This document shows, piece after piece, positions 1 to 7,610 of a stretch of 10,756 bases of DNA; position 1 is the first letter of the stretch; every line of letters begins with the position of its first letter. The notes under the pieces are model-generated. The model ran no database searches. It worked only from the letters and a program-made list of their open reading frames with translations, and was not told where the DNA came from. This DNA is from JAIEPT01 sp038217425. Lineage in GTDB: Bacteria > Planctomycetota > Planctomycetia > Gemmatales > Gemmataceae. The position numbers were made by a program, and so were the translations under genes. Location: assembly GCA_038217425.1 (NCBI GenBank), contig JBBQPM010000219.1, positions 1-10,756 of the forward strand, written 5' to 3'.

Positions 1-64
1 AGCCAAGGAGAAAAGACTTCCCTCGACCGGCAGCGCGCGCCTAGCGTCATCCTACCGCGAACGC
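1..64. other. Left-edge upstream stretch of the first gene
   Basis: This is the short stretch before the first glycosyltransferase gene. The reading frame of that gene stays open to the window edge, with no stop between bases 2 and 64, but it contains no ATG, GTG or TTG codon. An earlier start could therefore lie only outside the window. An AAGGAG-like sequence at 5-10 is too far upstream (about 55 bases) to serve the ATG at 65. Another frame has a TAG at 42-44, which could be the end of a preceding gene, but too little is visible to call one. Confidence 0.4.
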
Positions 65-754
65 ATGAAACTTTCCGTCGTCATACCCTGCTACAACGAG
101 GTAAAGACCATCCGGGGCATCGTCGACCGCGTGCGCGCGTCCCCAATTGCCAACAAGGAAATCATCGTGGTCGACGACTGCTCGACCGACGGCACGCGTG
201 ATCTGCTCAGAACCGAGATCGGGGCGCTGGTCGACAAGATCCTTTACCATGACGTGAACCAAGGCAAAGGCGCCGCGCTGCGCACCGGCTTTGCGGCCAC
301 CACCGGGGATATCGTGGTGGTGCAGGACGCGGACCTTGAGTATGATCCAAATGAATACCCGCGCCTGCTGAAGCCAATCGAGGACGGCAAGGCCGACGTG
401 GTCTTTGGTTCGCGCTTCGCCGGCGGTGACGCCCACCGCGTCGTCTATTTCTGGCACATGATCGGCAACAAGTTCCTGACCCTGCTCTCGAACATGGGAA
501 CCAATCTGAATCTCACCGACATGGAGACGTGTTATAAAGTCTTCCGCCGGGAGGTGCTCCAAAAGATCAAGATCGAGGAGAACCGCTTTGGTTTCGAACC
601 CGAGATCACCGCCAAGGTCGCCAAGCTCGACTGCGTGATCTACGAGGTCGGCATCTCATATTACGGCCGCACCTACAAAGAGGGCAAAAAGATCGGCTGG
701 AAGGACGGCGTCCGGGCGATCTATGCGATCTTCAAATACAACCTGCTTCGCTAA
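65..754 (+). CDS. Family 2 glycosyltransferase, DPM1-like (polyprenyl-phosphate sugar synthase type)
   Basis: A 229-aa GT-A fold glycosyltransferase of the dolichol-phosphate mannosyltransferase-like group. Such enzymes move a sugar from a nucleotide donor to a polyprenyl phosphate on the cytoplasmic side of the membrane. Visible motifs are the N-terminal strand SVVIPCYNE (4-12), the nucleotide-binding pair VVDDCSTDGT (35-44), the metal-binding DAD in VVQDADLEYDP (85-95), FGSRF (114-118), TDMETCYKVF (151-160) and a basic C-terminal stretch YYGRTYKEGKKIGWKDG (199-215). There is no C-terminal membrane segment, unlike the second GT2 at 6675, so it is probably peripheral. The ATG at 65 begins directly before the conserved first strand, which supports this start, although no Shine-Dalgarno sequence precedes it. 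A 132-base gap and a candidate promoter separate it from the following cluster, so it may be a separate unit. Family assignment is firm; the sugar and the acceptor are unknown. Confidence 0.93.
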   Translation: MKLSVVIPCYNEVKTIRGIVDRVRASPIANKEIIVVDDCSTDGTRDLLRTEIGALVDKILYHDVNQGKGAALRTGFAATTGDIVVVQDADLEYDPNEYPRLLKPIEDGKADVVFGSRFAGGDAHRVVYFWHMIGNKFLTLLSNMGTNLNLTDMETCYKVFRREVLQKIKIEENRFGFEPEITAKVAKLDCVIYEVGISYYGRTYKEGKKIGWKDGVRAIYAIFKYNLLR

Positions 755-816
755 TTCCTTATCCAAAACGACCTCGAAGGCCATTTCGCCCGAAAGTCCC
801 ACCGCGACGACCGCAC

Positions 817-845
817 TTGGAGTAAACAAGGCGTCAACTTAAACT
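817..845 (+). promoter_or_regulatory. Candidate sigma-70-type promoter before the membrane glycosyltransferase cluster
   Basis: TTGGAG at 817-822 and TAAACT at 840-845 are separated by exactly 17 bases. They match the consensus at 3 of 6 and 4 of 6 positions. The pair lies in the only sizeable gap (755-886) before the run of same-strand genes, about 40 bases upstream of the ATG at 887, which is where a promoter would be expected. No convincing terminator is visible after the preceding gene; only a 4-bp stem (TTTC/GAAA near 785-796) can be drawn. Confidence 0.33.
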
Positions 846-886
846 AGTCTGGGGAAAAGGCTTCCGCTAGCCGCAAGAAGCCTGCC

Positions 887-1246
887 ATGGTCCTCCCAAT
901 GACCTCGAGATCGTTTGGCTCCAGTGAGGCCGTAACGCGTCCTCTGATCCTAATCGCACTCGCTGCTGCGGTCGTTCCACTCTCGTTCGCATGGTTCACC
1001 CAGCACGTCTGGGAAGACTATTACATCACACTTCGGAGCAGTCGGAATCTCGTGGATGGAAACGGACTCGTTTTCCAAGTCGGCGAGCGAGTGCACACCT
1101 TCACCTCCCCGCTAGGTGTACTGCCGGCCCTTTGTACGTGGGTCGCAGGCGGAAGTGAAACCATCGCGCTGTGGCTGTTCCGTGTTTTCAACGTGACGTT
1201 GCTGGCGGTTGCCTCTTTGGCGGGATGTACATGCACCAAATCATGA
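887..1246 (+). pseudogene. N-terminal fragment of an AftB-like GT-C membrane glycosyltransferase
   Basis: This frame encodes 119 aa. It has one clear membrane helix (about 19-38), then a loop with the acidic pair E43-D44 and the pattern DYYITLRSSRNLVDGNGLVF (44-63), GERVHTFTSPLG (66-77), then the start of another hydrophobic segment (about 93-112). The loop resembles the first extracytoplasmic loop of AftB-like arabinofuranosyltransferases and related GT-C proteins, where an acidic pair is followed by a YxxxRxARNLxxGxGLVxNPGERVxGYT pattern. Such proteins usually have around 450-600 residues with many helices, but here the frame runs into a stop at 1244-1246 after about two. The rest of the recognisable protein continues in another frame from about 1225. 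ATG 887 was chosen; ATG 899 (MTSRSFGSS) is an in-frame alternative. The piece is probably non-functional alone. Confidence 0.7.
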
Positions 1247-1857
1247 CCTATCCTTGGTATTTTGGAGCATGGACCTTGCTGGCGGCATTGGCCCTTGCGG
1301 GAGGCGTGCAGGCTGGCGCCGCGAGGCTCTCAAACCTCAGCCTGTCAGTTGCTCGAGTTTGCACTGCCTGCACGGTGGCGGGGATCATCAGCATTTGCAT
1401 AGCGTCCTCCTACACCTGCAAGGTTCAGCAGGCATTGATCGAAGACGGCGGACGTAAGCAAATCGGCCTTTGGCTGAAAGAGAACGCCCATTCCGGAGAC
1501 TCTGTCTTCTTGGAGCCCATCGGATACATCGGCTACTTTAGCGGCTTGAAGATTCTCGACTTTCCGGGGCTCACCGCGCCGGAGGTTTCCAACATCGTCA
1601 GGGAAGGTCGCGGAAGTTACGCAAACCTCATCGGAGAACTGAAACCCGATTGGATCGTGGTCCGGCCAATTGAACTTTCCAATCAACGGCTGACCGAGCG
1701 CGAGCTCGCCGACTACGTTTTGGCCAAATCGTGGGATCAACGCCCCAACCTCGACGCCGTCCAAATACTGCCAGGCAGGAGCTGGCCTGCCTTCGATGCT
1801 GAGTTCCGGGTCTATCAACGGCGCGCTCCGCAAGCTGAGGACGCACTTCGCGACTAA
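1225..1857 (+). pseudogene. C-terminal fragment of the same AftB-like GT-C gene, in a shifted frame
   Basis: About 210 aa from ATG 1225. It contains two hydrophobic segments (about 10-27 and 41-62) followed by a soluble tail with WLKEN (83-87), EPIGYIGYFSGLKILDFPGL (97-116) and LKPDWIVVRP (139-148). Tails with a glycine-rich YFSGLxIxDxxGLT pattern are typical of the C-terminal extracytoplasmic part of AftB-like proteins. The frame is offset relative to the N-terminal piece at 887-1246. Simply correcting the frame would give only about 330 residues, so the central helices are missing. This points to an internal deletion rather than a single-base error. The frame can be read back to an ATG at 1171, but those extra 18 residues are out-of-frame reading of the N-terminal piece. 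Whether this tail is translated on its own is unknown. The next gene starts 38 bases downstream. Confidence 0.65.
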
Positions 1858-1895
1858 GTTCGCGGCGGCCAAAGCAAGCATTCAGAACAAGCACC

Positions 1896-3752
1896 ATGAC
1901 GGAGCCTTTGCCCCCTACTTGGTTGAGTGTCGCTTGGCTGCCGATAACGGTGGTCGCGTTTCTTCTTCCCGGATGGCTTCTTTCTCGCCTCTGGCAGAGC
2001 CCGGCGCGGTGGCTTACGTCGTTCGTGGCATCGGCGTGTCTATTCTTTAACGGAACACTCGCCTTGGACGCGTTGGGCATGCCGCTCCGAGCCGAAACGA
2101 TCGGCGGATTCCTCGCCCTGACGAGTGCTGTATTGGGCTGGGTTCTGTATCGAAGCAGGCCCTTGGTCACCCCTGCCATCCCTTTAACGAAGGGTAAATG
2201 GGATTGGGGATCAGCTCTTTGGTTTGTACCGGCGGCCTTCGCACTCGTCTCGATCAGCAGTCACACAATTGCTGCGCCGCTTTCTGGATACGACAACGTA
2301 TTTCGTTGGGACTACCTGGCCCGCCTGACCCTGATGAAAGAGTCGCTTGATGGATATCCGCCCGTCAGCGCTAAAGACTTCGAATACTATGCGTGGTGCG
2401 ACGGAATTCCTCCGCTTGTATCGCTGCTGAATTTTTGGATCTACACTACGACGGGCTCGATTGCGCCGGCACTCGTCGCCGCCCGGGTGGTTGGCGAAGC
2501 ACTTTTGATTGGATTAGTCATCCTCCGATATAGTCGGCTGTTGTGGGGCGGTTCCGCGGTGGGTCCGGCCCTTGCAGTCGCAAGTTCGAGCGCCCTCCTG
2601 GTTTGGGGTATAATGATCGGACAAGAGACCGGTCTGACCACACTTTCGTTGGTGGGAATGCTCTACTTTCTAGAACTCTACGCACGTGAGGGACGCATCA
2701 GCTCGCTTTCGTGGGCAGCCATGGCGGCAAGCGTGGGAGCACTTTCGCGAGAGTATGGTCTCGCCTTTCCAATTCTTGGACTCGTCATTCTCCTCTTCGG
2801 CAAGAAGGAACGGCTTACACTTCCGTGGTTCGCTTTGTGCACGTGTCTGCTAGCGGGGCCGTGGTACGTACGAAACTGGATTCTGACCGGCAATCCTGTG
2901 TTTCCTATGAGGCTCGGGTGGATCTTTTCTGGCAATGCGGTGCACGATGAGACGATGCAGATCATCCGCCAGCAATGGGGATGGTCGTCAAATCTCCGTC
3001 CGTTCGTTGAAGAGATGTCCTTGTTCTTTTTTGCCACGGCAGGAACGACCCTCCTTTTCGGAATAGCCGGCGTACTTCATCCTAAAGGCAGAAAGACCCC
3101 TGCCGTCGCTGGCATGGCGCTAGTGATTTTATTGTGGCTGTGGTCAATTCCCTACACGGCCGGGGGCTGGACTTACTCTGCACGCGTCCTTTTGCCCGCA
3201 GTTGCACTTTTGGCGGTGTTGAGCGGTGTGATCGCAACATGGTCGAGGTCGGTTCGGCTCGCATGTCTGGCAATAGTCCTCCTGACCACAGTCGACGCCA
3301 GCCGACGCGCATGGTTCTTGCCGATGTTTGCTCAAATTCCGCCCAACAAGACCTCGACCAAGGCGTGGAAGTCCATCCATGCATCGATCCAACAAATCGC
3401 CGAACATCCGGTTTGGGACGCCCTGGTCTCGGAAGCAGGCTCACTTGCGATCCTCGTGGATCATCCGGCTAACCACAGTCAAATTACTCTTCGGGGTGGC
3501 CTCGCCGTTCCACTCTTCAGCCCAGCAGTCGCTCTGATGTTTCAGCCCGGCACCGGACTCGCGGAAGGACTCGAACACATGAAGCGCGAACAAATAGGCC
3601 TGATTGCAATCTCCGCCAACAGCCAGCTCCGCGTGACGGGATTTGAGCCTCACCCATTCTGGGTGGATTTTTTTGCCCGATTCAAGGAAAACGCCCAGAT
3701 CGAACAGCTCCTGATTTTTGATCTTCGTAATCTCCAAGTGCGCCAGCCATGA
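1896..3752 (+). CDS. Polytopic membrane protein, probable GT-C type glycosyltransferase
   Basis: A 618-aa protein with roughly 10-12 hydrophobic segments between residues 10 and 468 and a C-terminal soluble part (about 475-618). The loop after the early helices carries SGYDNVFRWDYLARLT (130-145), with D133 and D139 as candidate catalytic or metal-binding acids. Further landmarks are SREYG (284-288), the motif GPWYVRNWILTGNPVFPM (321-338) and YSARVLLPAVALLAV (427-441). The RNWxxTGNPVxP pattern recurs in bacterial membrane glycosyltransferases of the PMT/ArnT-like group, which use polyprenyl-linked sugars outside the membrane. I do not recognise a named family, so the substrate is open. The start at 1896 gives a normal first helix; no Shine-Dalgarno sequence precedes it. 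The stop overlaps the next start as ATGA, suggesting translational coupling. Its GC content appears lower than that of genes further downstream. Confidence 0.8.
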   Translation: MTEPLPPTWLSVAWLPITVVAFLLPGWLLSRLWQSPARWLTSFVASACLFFNGTLALDALGMPLRAETIGGFLALTSAVLGWVLYRSRPLVTPAIPLTKGKWDWGSALWFVPAAFALVSISSHTIAAPLSGYDNVFRWDYLARLTLMKESLDGYPPVSAKDFEYYAWCDGIPPLVSLLNFWIYTTTGSIAPALVAARVVGEALLIGLVILRYSRLLWGGSAVGPALAVASSSALLVWGIMIGQETGLTTLSLVGMLYFLELYAREGRISSLSWAAMAASVGALSREYGLAFPILGLVILLFGKKERLTLPWFALCTCLLAGPWYVRNWILTGNPVFPMRLGWIFSGNAVHDETMQIIRQQWGWSSNLRPFVEEMSLFFFATAGTTLLFGIAGVLHPKGRKTPAVAGMALVILLWLWSIPYTAGGWTYSARVLLPAVALLAVLSGVIATWSRSVRLACLAIVLLTTVDASRRAWFLPMFAQIPPNKTSTKAWKSIHASIQQIAEHPVWDALVSEAGSLAILVDHPANHSQITLRGGLAVPLFSPAVALMFQPGTGLAEGLEHMKREQIGLIAISANSQLRVTGFEPHPFWVDFFARFKENAQIEQLLIFDLRNLQVRQP

Positions 3753-5161
3753 CGCCATCGAGACGAGTTGCGTGGGTCATTCTTTCCGCAGCCCTTGTGG
3801 CGGTGGCCCTTCGCTTTTGGTCCGCGTGGTGCTATTTTCTTCTCCAAGACTGGAACTCGGTCCGCTTGGCGCCGGCATTTATGTTGAGGCATGGGCCCAC
3901 CCCGTATCCGGGCTTGGAAGGAAGCCCCGTGACCACGTGGATCTACGGTCCCGTGCCTCTGCTGCTCAACCTGCCGGCAACCCTCGCTTCCAGCACTTCA
4001 AGCGCTCTCGGAATTGCCGGCGCATTGAACCTCTTGTTCGTCGTCATCCCAGTGTTTGTGATTGCTTGGGCTGCCCGCCTTCCTGCCTCGACGTCGGACC
4101 GGCTTGTCAGCTGGTCCATACTAGCACTCTGCCTCGCGGCATGGCCAACGCCCCATCTCCACTACATTCAGTCCGACAATGCCGCCGTTGCCTTCGGCCT
4201 CTTCGCCAACACTCTGCTCTTGAGCCGCTGGCGCACTTCGGGAACCGCTCTCGCAGGCGCTGCATTCTTAACCGCGCTTGCGGTATGGTCCAAACAGACT
4301 CTGATTGGGCTCGTACTGGCGCAAATCCTCTGGCTCGCCTTCACGCAAGGCGCCCGGATTGGACTACGGTACCTGCTTCTGGCAGCCCTTGCCGGTTTAT
4401 CCCTGGGTGTGGCGTTCATGAGTCGCTTTGGCTTTGAAGGTCTCTGGCTTAACCTCGTTGAGCTGCCGGGTGGCTTACCGTACTGGCCGGACCCTTGGGC
4501 ACGAGCACGAGGGCTCGCGCTTCATTTGACCGCCTATGTCGCCGTCCCAGCCTTCGGCCTGCTGCTAGGCTGGCGTTTCGTCTGGCGTAAAGACTCTCCT
4601 TGGCTCCTACCGACCCTTTCATGGCTTTGTCTCATACCCCTCGGCTGTCTCGCCGCATTCAAGGCCGGCGGCACGGCAAACTCGCTTTATGCCTGGCTCT
4701 TTCTCCTTCCCACCGCCGCCGTGTCAGCCGTCGGCTTTATTCAAAGCTCAGGAAGAACGGGTCCCAAATTGGGCGTAATTTCCATAGCGGCCGCTTTTAT
4801 CGTTCTACAGGCTCATTTTACTCCGCGGTGGCCTTTGTCACCGAATACCGGATACTTGGAGCGGGCGGATCAGATTGCCCGGGCTTCACCCGGAGAGATC
4901 TATTTTCCTTGGAACCCCCTTGTCACATTTTTCAGCGAGGGACGGTTCTATCATGCGGAGGACGGGTTTTATGTCCGCTACCTCGTCGGCAAGGCACCCA
5001 GCCGGCCTGATGCAATGAAGAACCTGCCTCCGGCATGGTCGATCACCGCATTCAGGGGCGCCGATACGGGCTGGGGCATCGTCGAACAGCTCCACCCCGC
5101 CAACACCCAGCGGTCGTCAGAGGGCGAGTGGACCTTGTATTCGTGGCCCAAAGCCCCATGA
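3749..5161 (+). CDS. Polytopic membrane protein, GT-C-like; first of a tandem paralogue pair
   Basis: A 470-aa protein with about nine or ten membrane helices and a short C-terminal soluble region (about 362-470). Landmarks are DWNSVRLAPAF (34-44), TPYP (51-54), SPVTTWIYGPVPLLL (59-73), QSDNAAVAFG (141-150), VWSKQT (179-184), GGTANSLYAWLFLLP (307-321) and FPWNPLVTFFSEGRFYHAED (386-405). Every one of these recurs in the same order in the next protein, so the two arose by duplication. D34, directly after the first helix, sits where GT-C enzymes usually carry a catalytic acid. A glycosyl transfer role is inferred from topology and neighbours; the family name is unknown. The ATG at 3749 overlaps the upstream stop (ATGA), and its own TGA overlaps the next ATG in the same way. 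No Shine-Dalgarno sequence is seen at the start, consistent with re-initiation by terminating ribosomes. Confidence 0.82.
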   Translation: MTPSRRVAWVILSAALVAVALRFWSAWCYFLLQDWNSVRLAPAFMLRHGPTPYPGLEGSPVTTWIYGPVPLLLNLPATLASSTSSALGIAGALNLLFVVIPVFVIAWAARLPASTSDRLVSWSILALCLAAWPTPHLHYIQSDNAAVAFGLFANTLLLSRWRTSGTALAGAAFLTALAVWSKQTLIGLVLAQILWLAFTQGARIGLRYLLLAALAGLSLGVAFMSRFGFEGLWLNLVELPGGLPYWPDPWARARGLALHLTAYVAVPAFGLLLGWRFVWRKDSPWLLPTLSWLCLIPLGCLAAFKAGGTANSLYAWLFLLPTAAVSAVGFIQSSGRTGPKLGVISIAAAFIVLQAHFTPRWPLSPNTGYLERADQIARASPGEIYFPWNPLVTFFSEGRFYHAEDGFYVRYLVGKAPSRPDAMKNLPPAWSITAFRGADTGWGIVEQLHPANTQRSSEGEWTLYSWPKAP

Positions 5162-6675
5162 GCGCCATAGCAACGCCGATACCGCAGCCGGTGCTCAAGC
5201 GGCCGATACAAATTGCAATCGCGGTCATGGCAGCATGCGCCACGGGAGTCTGGCTCTGGTCATGCCTTTGCTCGTTTCCGCTGCATCCCTGGAATGCGAT
5301 TCGGATCGCGCCGTCGTTCATGTGGACCGCAGGAGTTACGCCCTATCCCGCGCCGGGTTTAGGCCCGGTGACCACGTGGATTTATGGCCCGCTCCCCCTG
5401 CTTCTTTTATGGCCAGCGACTTTGGCAACGGATTCCGCGACGGCCCTGTTAATCGCGGGCGTTATCAATCTCCTGATCATGGTCATACCGGTTGCCCTGG
5501 TCGTATATCAGCAAGTGCCGACACCCGTACGACCCGCGCAAGTGGTCATGGCCACCTTACTCGTCGTGGCACTCTGGCCGGCGGCGAATCTCACTTTCTG
5601 GCAAGCCGACAACGCGGCTATCGCGCTCGGGTATCTGTCTTTTGCTATGCTCAGGAATTCAGGCAGCCATCAGGGATACCGACTTTGGTTCGCGAGCGCT
5701 GCAGCGATACTTGCCCTCTGGGCAAAGCCCACCGAACTCGGTCCCGCCTTGGGGCAAATCGCCTGGCTGGGCCTCTGCTTTGGAACCCGTGCCGCGCTTG
5801 AACACGTCGCGAGATGCGCCGCGTGCGGCGCCGGCGCCGGACTGGTGTTCCTCTCTTTGTTCGGAGCAGAGGGCGTTCTCTTCAACATGTTCGTCGTTCC
5901 TGCGGGGCTTCCGCTGGTCCCGCTCCTCGCAAAGGCGACGCAGGCGCAGTTCCTGCCACATGTGCTGATCGGAGTCGCCCTCCCGACTTTGATTGTTCTC
6001 GCCACCCTTCGGCGGGTGTTGATTCGACGCGACACCTTGGCGCTGAGTTATCTGATGTTTCTGACTTCGCTTCCCTTTAATCTGATGGGATTCGCGAGCA
6101 TTGGTGGAAACGTAAACTCTCTCCATGCGCACCTTTACCTTCTACCTGCACTCGTCTGGAGCCTTTCGCTCCTCAAGACTCGCTGGGCCCCATTTTTCTT
6201 TCCCGGCGCCGCTCTCATGATCGCGCTGGCCCTTGGAGTTCACTTCGGAAACGCGCCTGTGCTTGCCCTGCGACCGGCGACCGGCGCGGCAAACCAAGCC
6301 GAGACACTCGCTCGCGACTATGCGGGACGGCTCTACCTGCCATGGCACCCGCTGGCGACCTACTACGCCGAGGGTCGGTTCGACCACGTCGAAGACGGCA
6401 TCATGACTCGCGCCTTGGCGAAGCGGCCGCTCACTGCAACCACCGTACGCCAGCACCTGCCGCCGTTATACTCCCTGGTCGCCTACCAGGAGTTCATTTA
6501 CGACGGATTCGTGACCCGACATCTGGTACCTGAAGATGCTGTTCAAAGCTCTTTCGGAAACTGGCAAATCCTCTCATGGCCCCCTTCCCCTTCGAAAGCC
6601 GTCGCGACTAAGGATCCTTTGAAGTTTGCGCCGGATGAACCGACGGCTCTTGATCCTTCCACCTTGCGCCCCTGA
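5158..6675 (+). CDS. Polytopic membrane protein, GT-C-like; second of the tandem paralogue pair
   Basis: A 505-aa protein that parallels its upstream neighbour along the whole length: WNAIRIAPSF (45-54), TPYP (61-64), GPVTTWIYGPLPLLL (69-83), QADNAAIALG (149-158), LWAKPTELG (187-195), GGNVNSLHAHLYLLP (316-330) and LPWHPLATYYAEGRFDHVED (394-413). The aspartate before WN in the neighbour is proline here (P44), so the presumed catalytic acid of the first loop is lost or replaced. A proline-rich tail of about 25 residues after ILSWPP (471-476) has no counterpart in the neighbour. The start at ATG 5158 is preferred over the in-frame ATG 5035 because it forms an ATGA overlap with the upstream stop and places the first helix correctly; the extra 41 residues would lie wholly inside the upstream gene. 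The stop overlaps the next start by one base (TGATG). Function is inferred as glycosyl transfer or a partner role in it. Confidence 0.82.
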   Translation: MSAIATPIPQPVLKRPIQIAIAVMAACATGVWLWSCLCSFPLHPWNAIRIAPSFMWTAGVTPYPAPGLGPVTTWIYGPLPLLLLWPATLATDSATALLIAGVINLLIMVIPVALVVYQQVPTPVRPAQVVMATLLVVALWPAANLTFWQADNAAIALGYLSFAMLRNSGSHQGYRLWFASAAAILALWAKPTELGPALGQIAWLGLCFGTRAALEHVARCAACGAGAGLVFLSLFGAEGVLFNMFVVPAGLPLVPLLAKATQAQFLPHVLIGVALPTLIVLATLRRVLIRRDTLALSYLMFLTSLPFNLMGFASIGGNVNSLHAHLYLLPALVWSLSLLKTRWAPFFFPGAALMIALALGVHFGNAPVLALRPATGAANQAETLARDYAGRLYLPWHPLATYYAEGRFDHVEDGIMTRALAKRPLTATTVRQHLPPLYSLVAYQEFIYDGFVTRHLVPEDAVQSSFGNWQILSWPPSPSKAVATKDPLKFAPDEPTALDPSTLRP

Positions 6676-7610
6676 TGACATCCGTTGCCCTCGTCATACC
6701 CATCTTCAACGAGGAAGAAGTCCTGCCTGAACTGTTTCGGCGCCTGGAGGGCGTTTTCTCCGCCTACCCCGCCTTGGAGTGGAGTGCGATCTTCATCAAT
6801 GATGGCAGCCGGGATGCCTCGGTCGCCTTGATCTCCGCTCACGCCCGGCTCGATCCGCGTTTCAAGTTAATCGAACTCTCCCGTAATTTCGGCCATCAAT
6901 CGGCGCTGACCGCCGGGCTCGACCACGCGGCCTACGCGGACGCCGTCGTGACCATGGACGCCGACCTGCAGGATCCCCCGGAATTGATTCCCGAGTTGGT
7001 CGCGGCGTGGAAAGGAGGAGCGGAGGTTGTTCTTGCGGTGCGCCGCTCCCGTGAGGAGACCGGGCTGCGTCGCGCCGGCTTCGATTTCTTCCACCGGATA
7101 TTTCAGCGCCTCACTGATTTTCCGATTGAGGCCAACACCGGGACGTTCGGGCTGCTCAGCAAACAGGCGGTGGTGGCATTCAATCAACTGCCGGAAAAAC
7201 ATCGCTTCTTCCCGGGGCTTCGCGCGTGGGTAGGCTTCAAACAGGGAGAGGTCTTGTACGACCGCAAGGAACGTGCGGCGGGCCAACCAGGGCAGACCTT
7301 CAAGCGACTTGTGCGCTACGCGCTCGACGGGATCTTCAGCTTCTCCCGCTTGCCATTGCGGCTGCTCACGCTTTCCGGGCTCTCCATAGCTTTTGTCGGC
7401 TTCGCCATCGGCACCTTCTTCATCGTGCGCCGACTGCTCGGCTTCGAGATTGCCCAGACCGGGTTTACGACCCTGGTGACCCTCACGCTCTTTCTCGGCG
7501 GGATTCAGCTGATCGGCATCGGAGTGATCGGCGAATACCTCGGCCGCGTTTACGACGAGGTCAAGCGCCGCCCCAACTACATTGTCCGACGCAAGACCGG
7601 TCTTGAATAA
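6675..7610 (+). CDS. GtrB/ArnC-type polyprenyl-phosphate glycosyltransferase (GT2 with two membrane helices)
   Basis: A 311-aa enzyme of the usual length for the GtrB/ArnC/DPM1 group, which transfers a sugar from UDP- or GDP-sugar to undecaprenyl phosphate. The GT-A domain shows VALVIPIFNEEE (4-15), FINDGSRDAS (40-49), LSRNFGHQSALTAGLDHA (68-85), the metal-binding DAD in VTMDADLQDPPE (92-103), EANTGTFGLL (152-161), and the R-containing amphipathic stretch around FKRLVRYALDGIFSFSRLPL (209-228). Two helices follow (about 232-254 and 265-287), then the family signature IGEYLGRVYDEVKRRPNYIV (285-304). It starts in a one-base TGATG overlap with the preceding membrane protein and overlaps the next gene, so it should be co-expressed with putative users of its product. 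This fits a flippase-independent or GtrA-like route, but no GtrA-type small flippase is present in the window. The sugar cannot be assigned. Confidence 0.95.
   Translation: MTSVALVIPIFNEEEVLPELFRRLEGVFSAYPALEWSAIFINDGSRDASVALISAHARLDPRFKLIELSRNFGHQSALTAGLDHAAYADAVVTMDADLQDPPELIPELVAAWKGGAEVVLAVRRSREETGLRRAGFDFFHRIFQRLTDFPIEANTGTFGLLSKQAVVAFNQLPEKHRFFPGLRAWVGFKQGEVLYDRKERAAGQPGQTFKRLVRYALDGIFSFSRLPLRLLTLSGLSIAFVGFAIGTFFIVRRLLGFEIAQTGFTTLVTLTLFLGGIQLIGIGVIGEYLGRVYDEVKRRPNYIVRRKTGLE

Noticed and set aside
755..886. Terminator after the first glycosyltransferase
   Set aside because: Only 4-bp stems without a following T-run can be drawn.
5035..5157. Upstream ATG 5035 as start of the second paralogue
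   Set aside because: The extra 41 residues lie wholly within the preceding gene, are charged and unlike the paralogue, and ATG 5158 forms a typical ATGA overlap.
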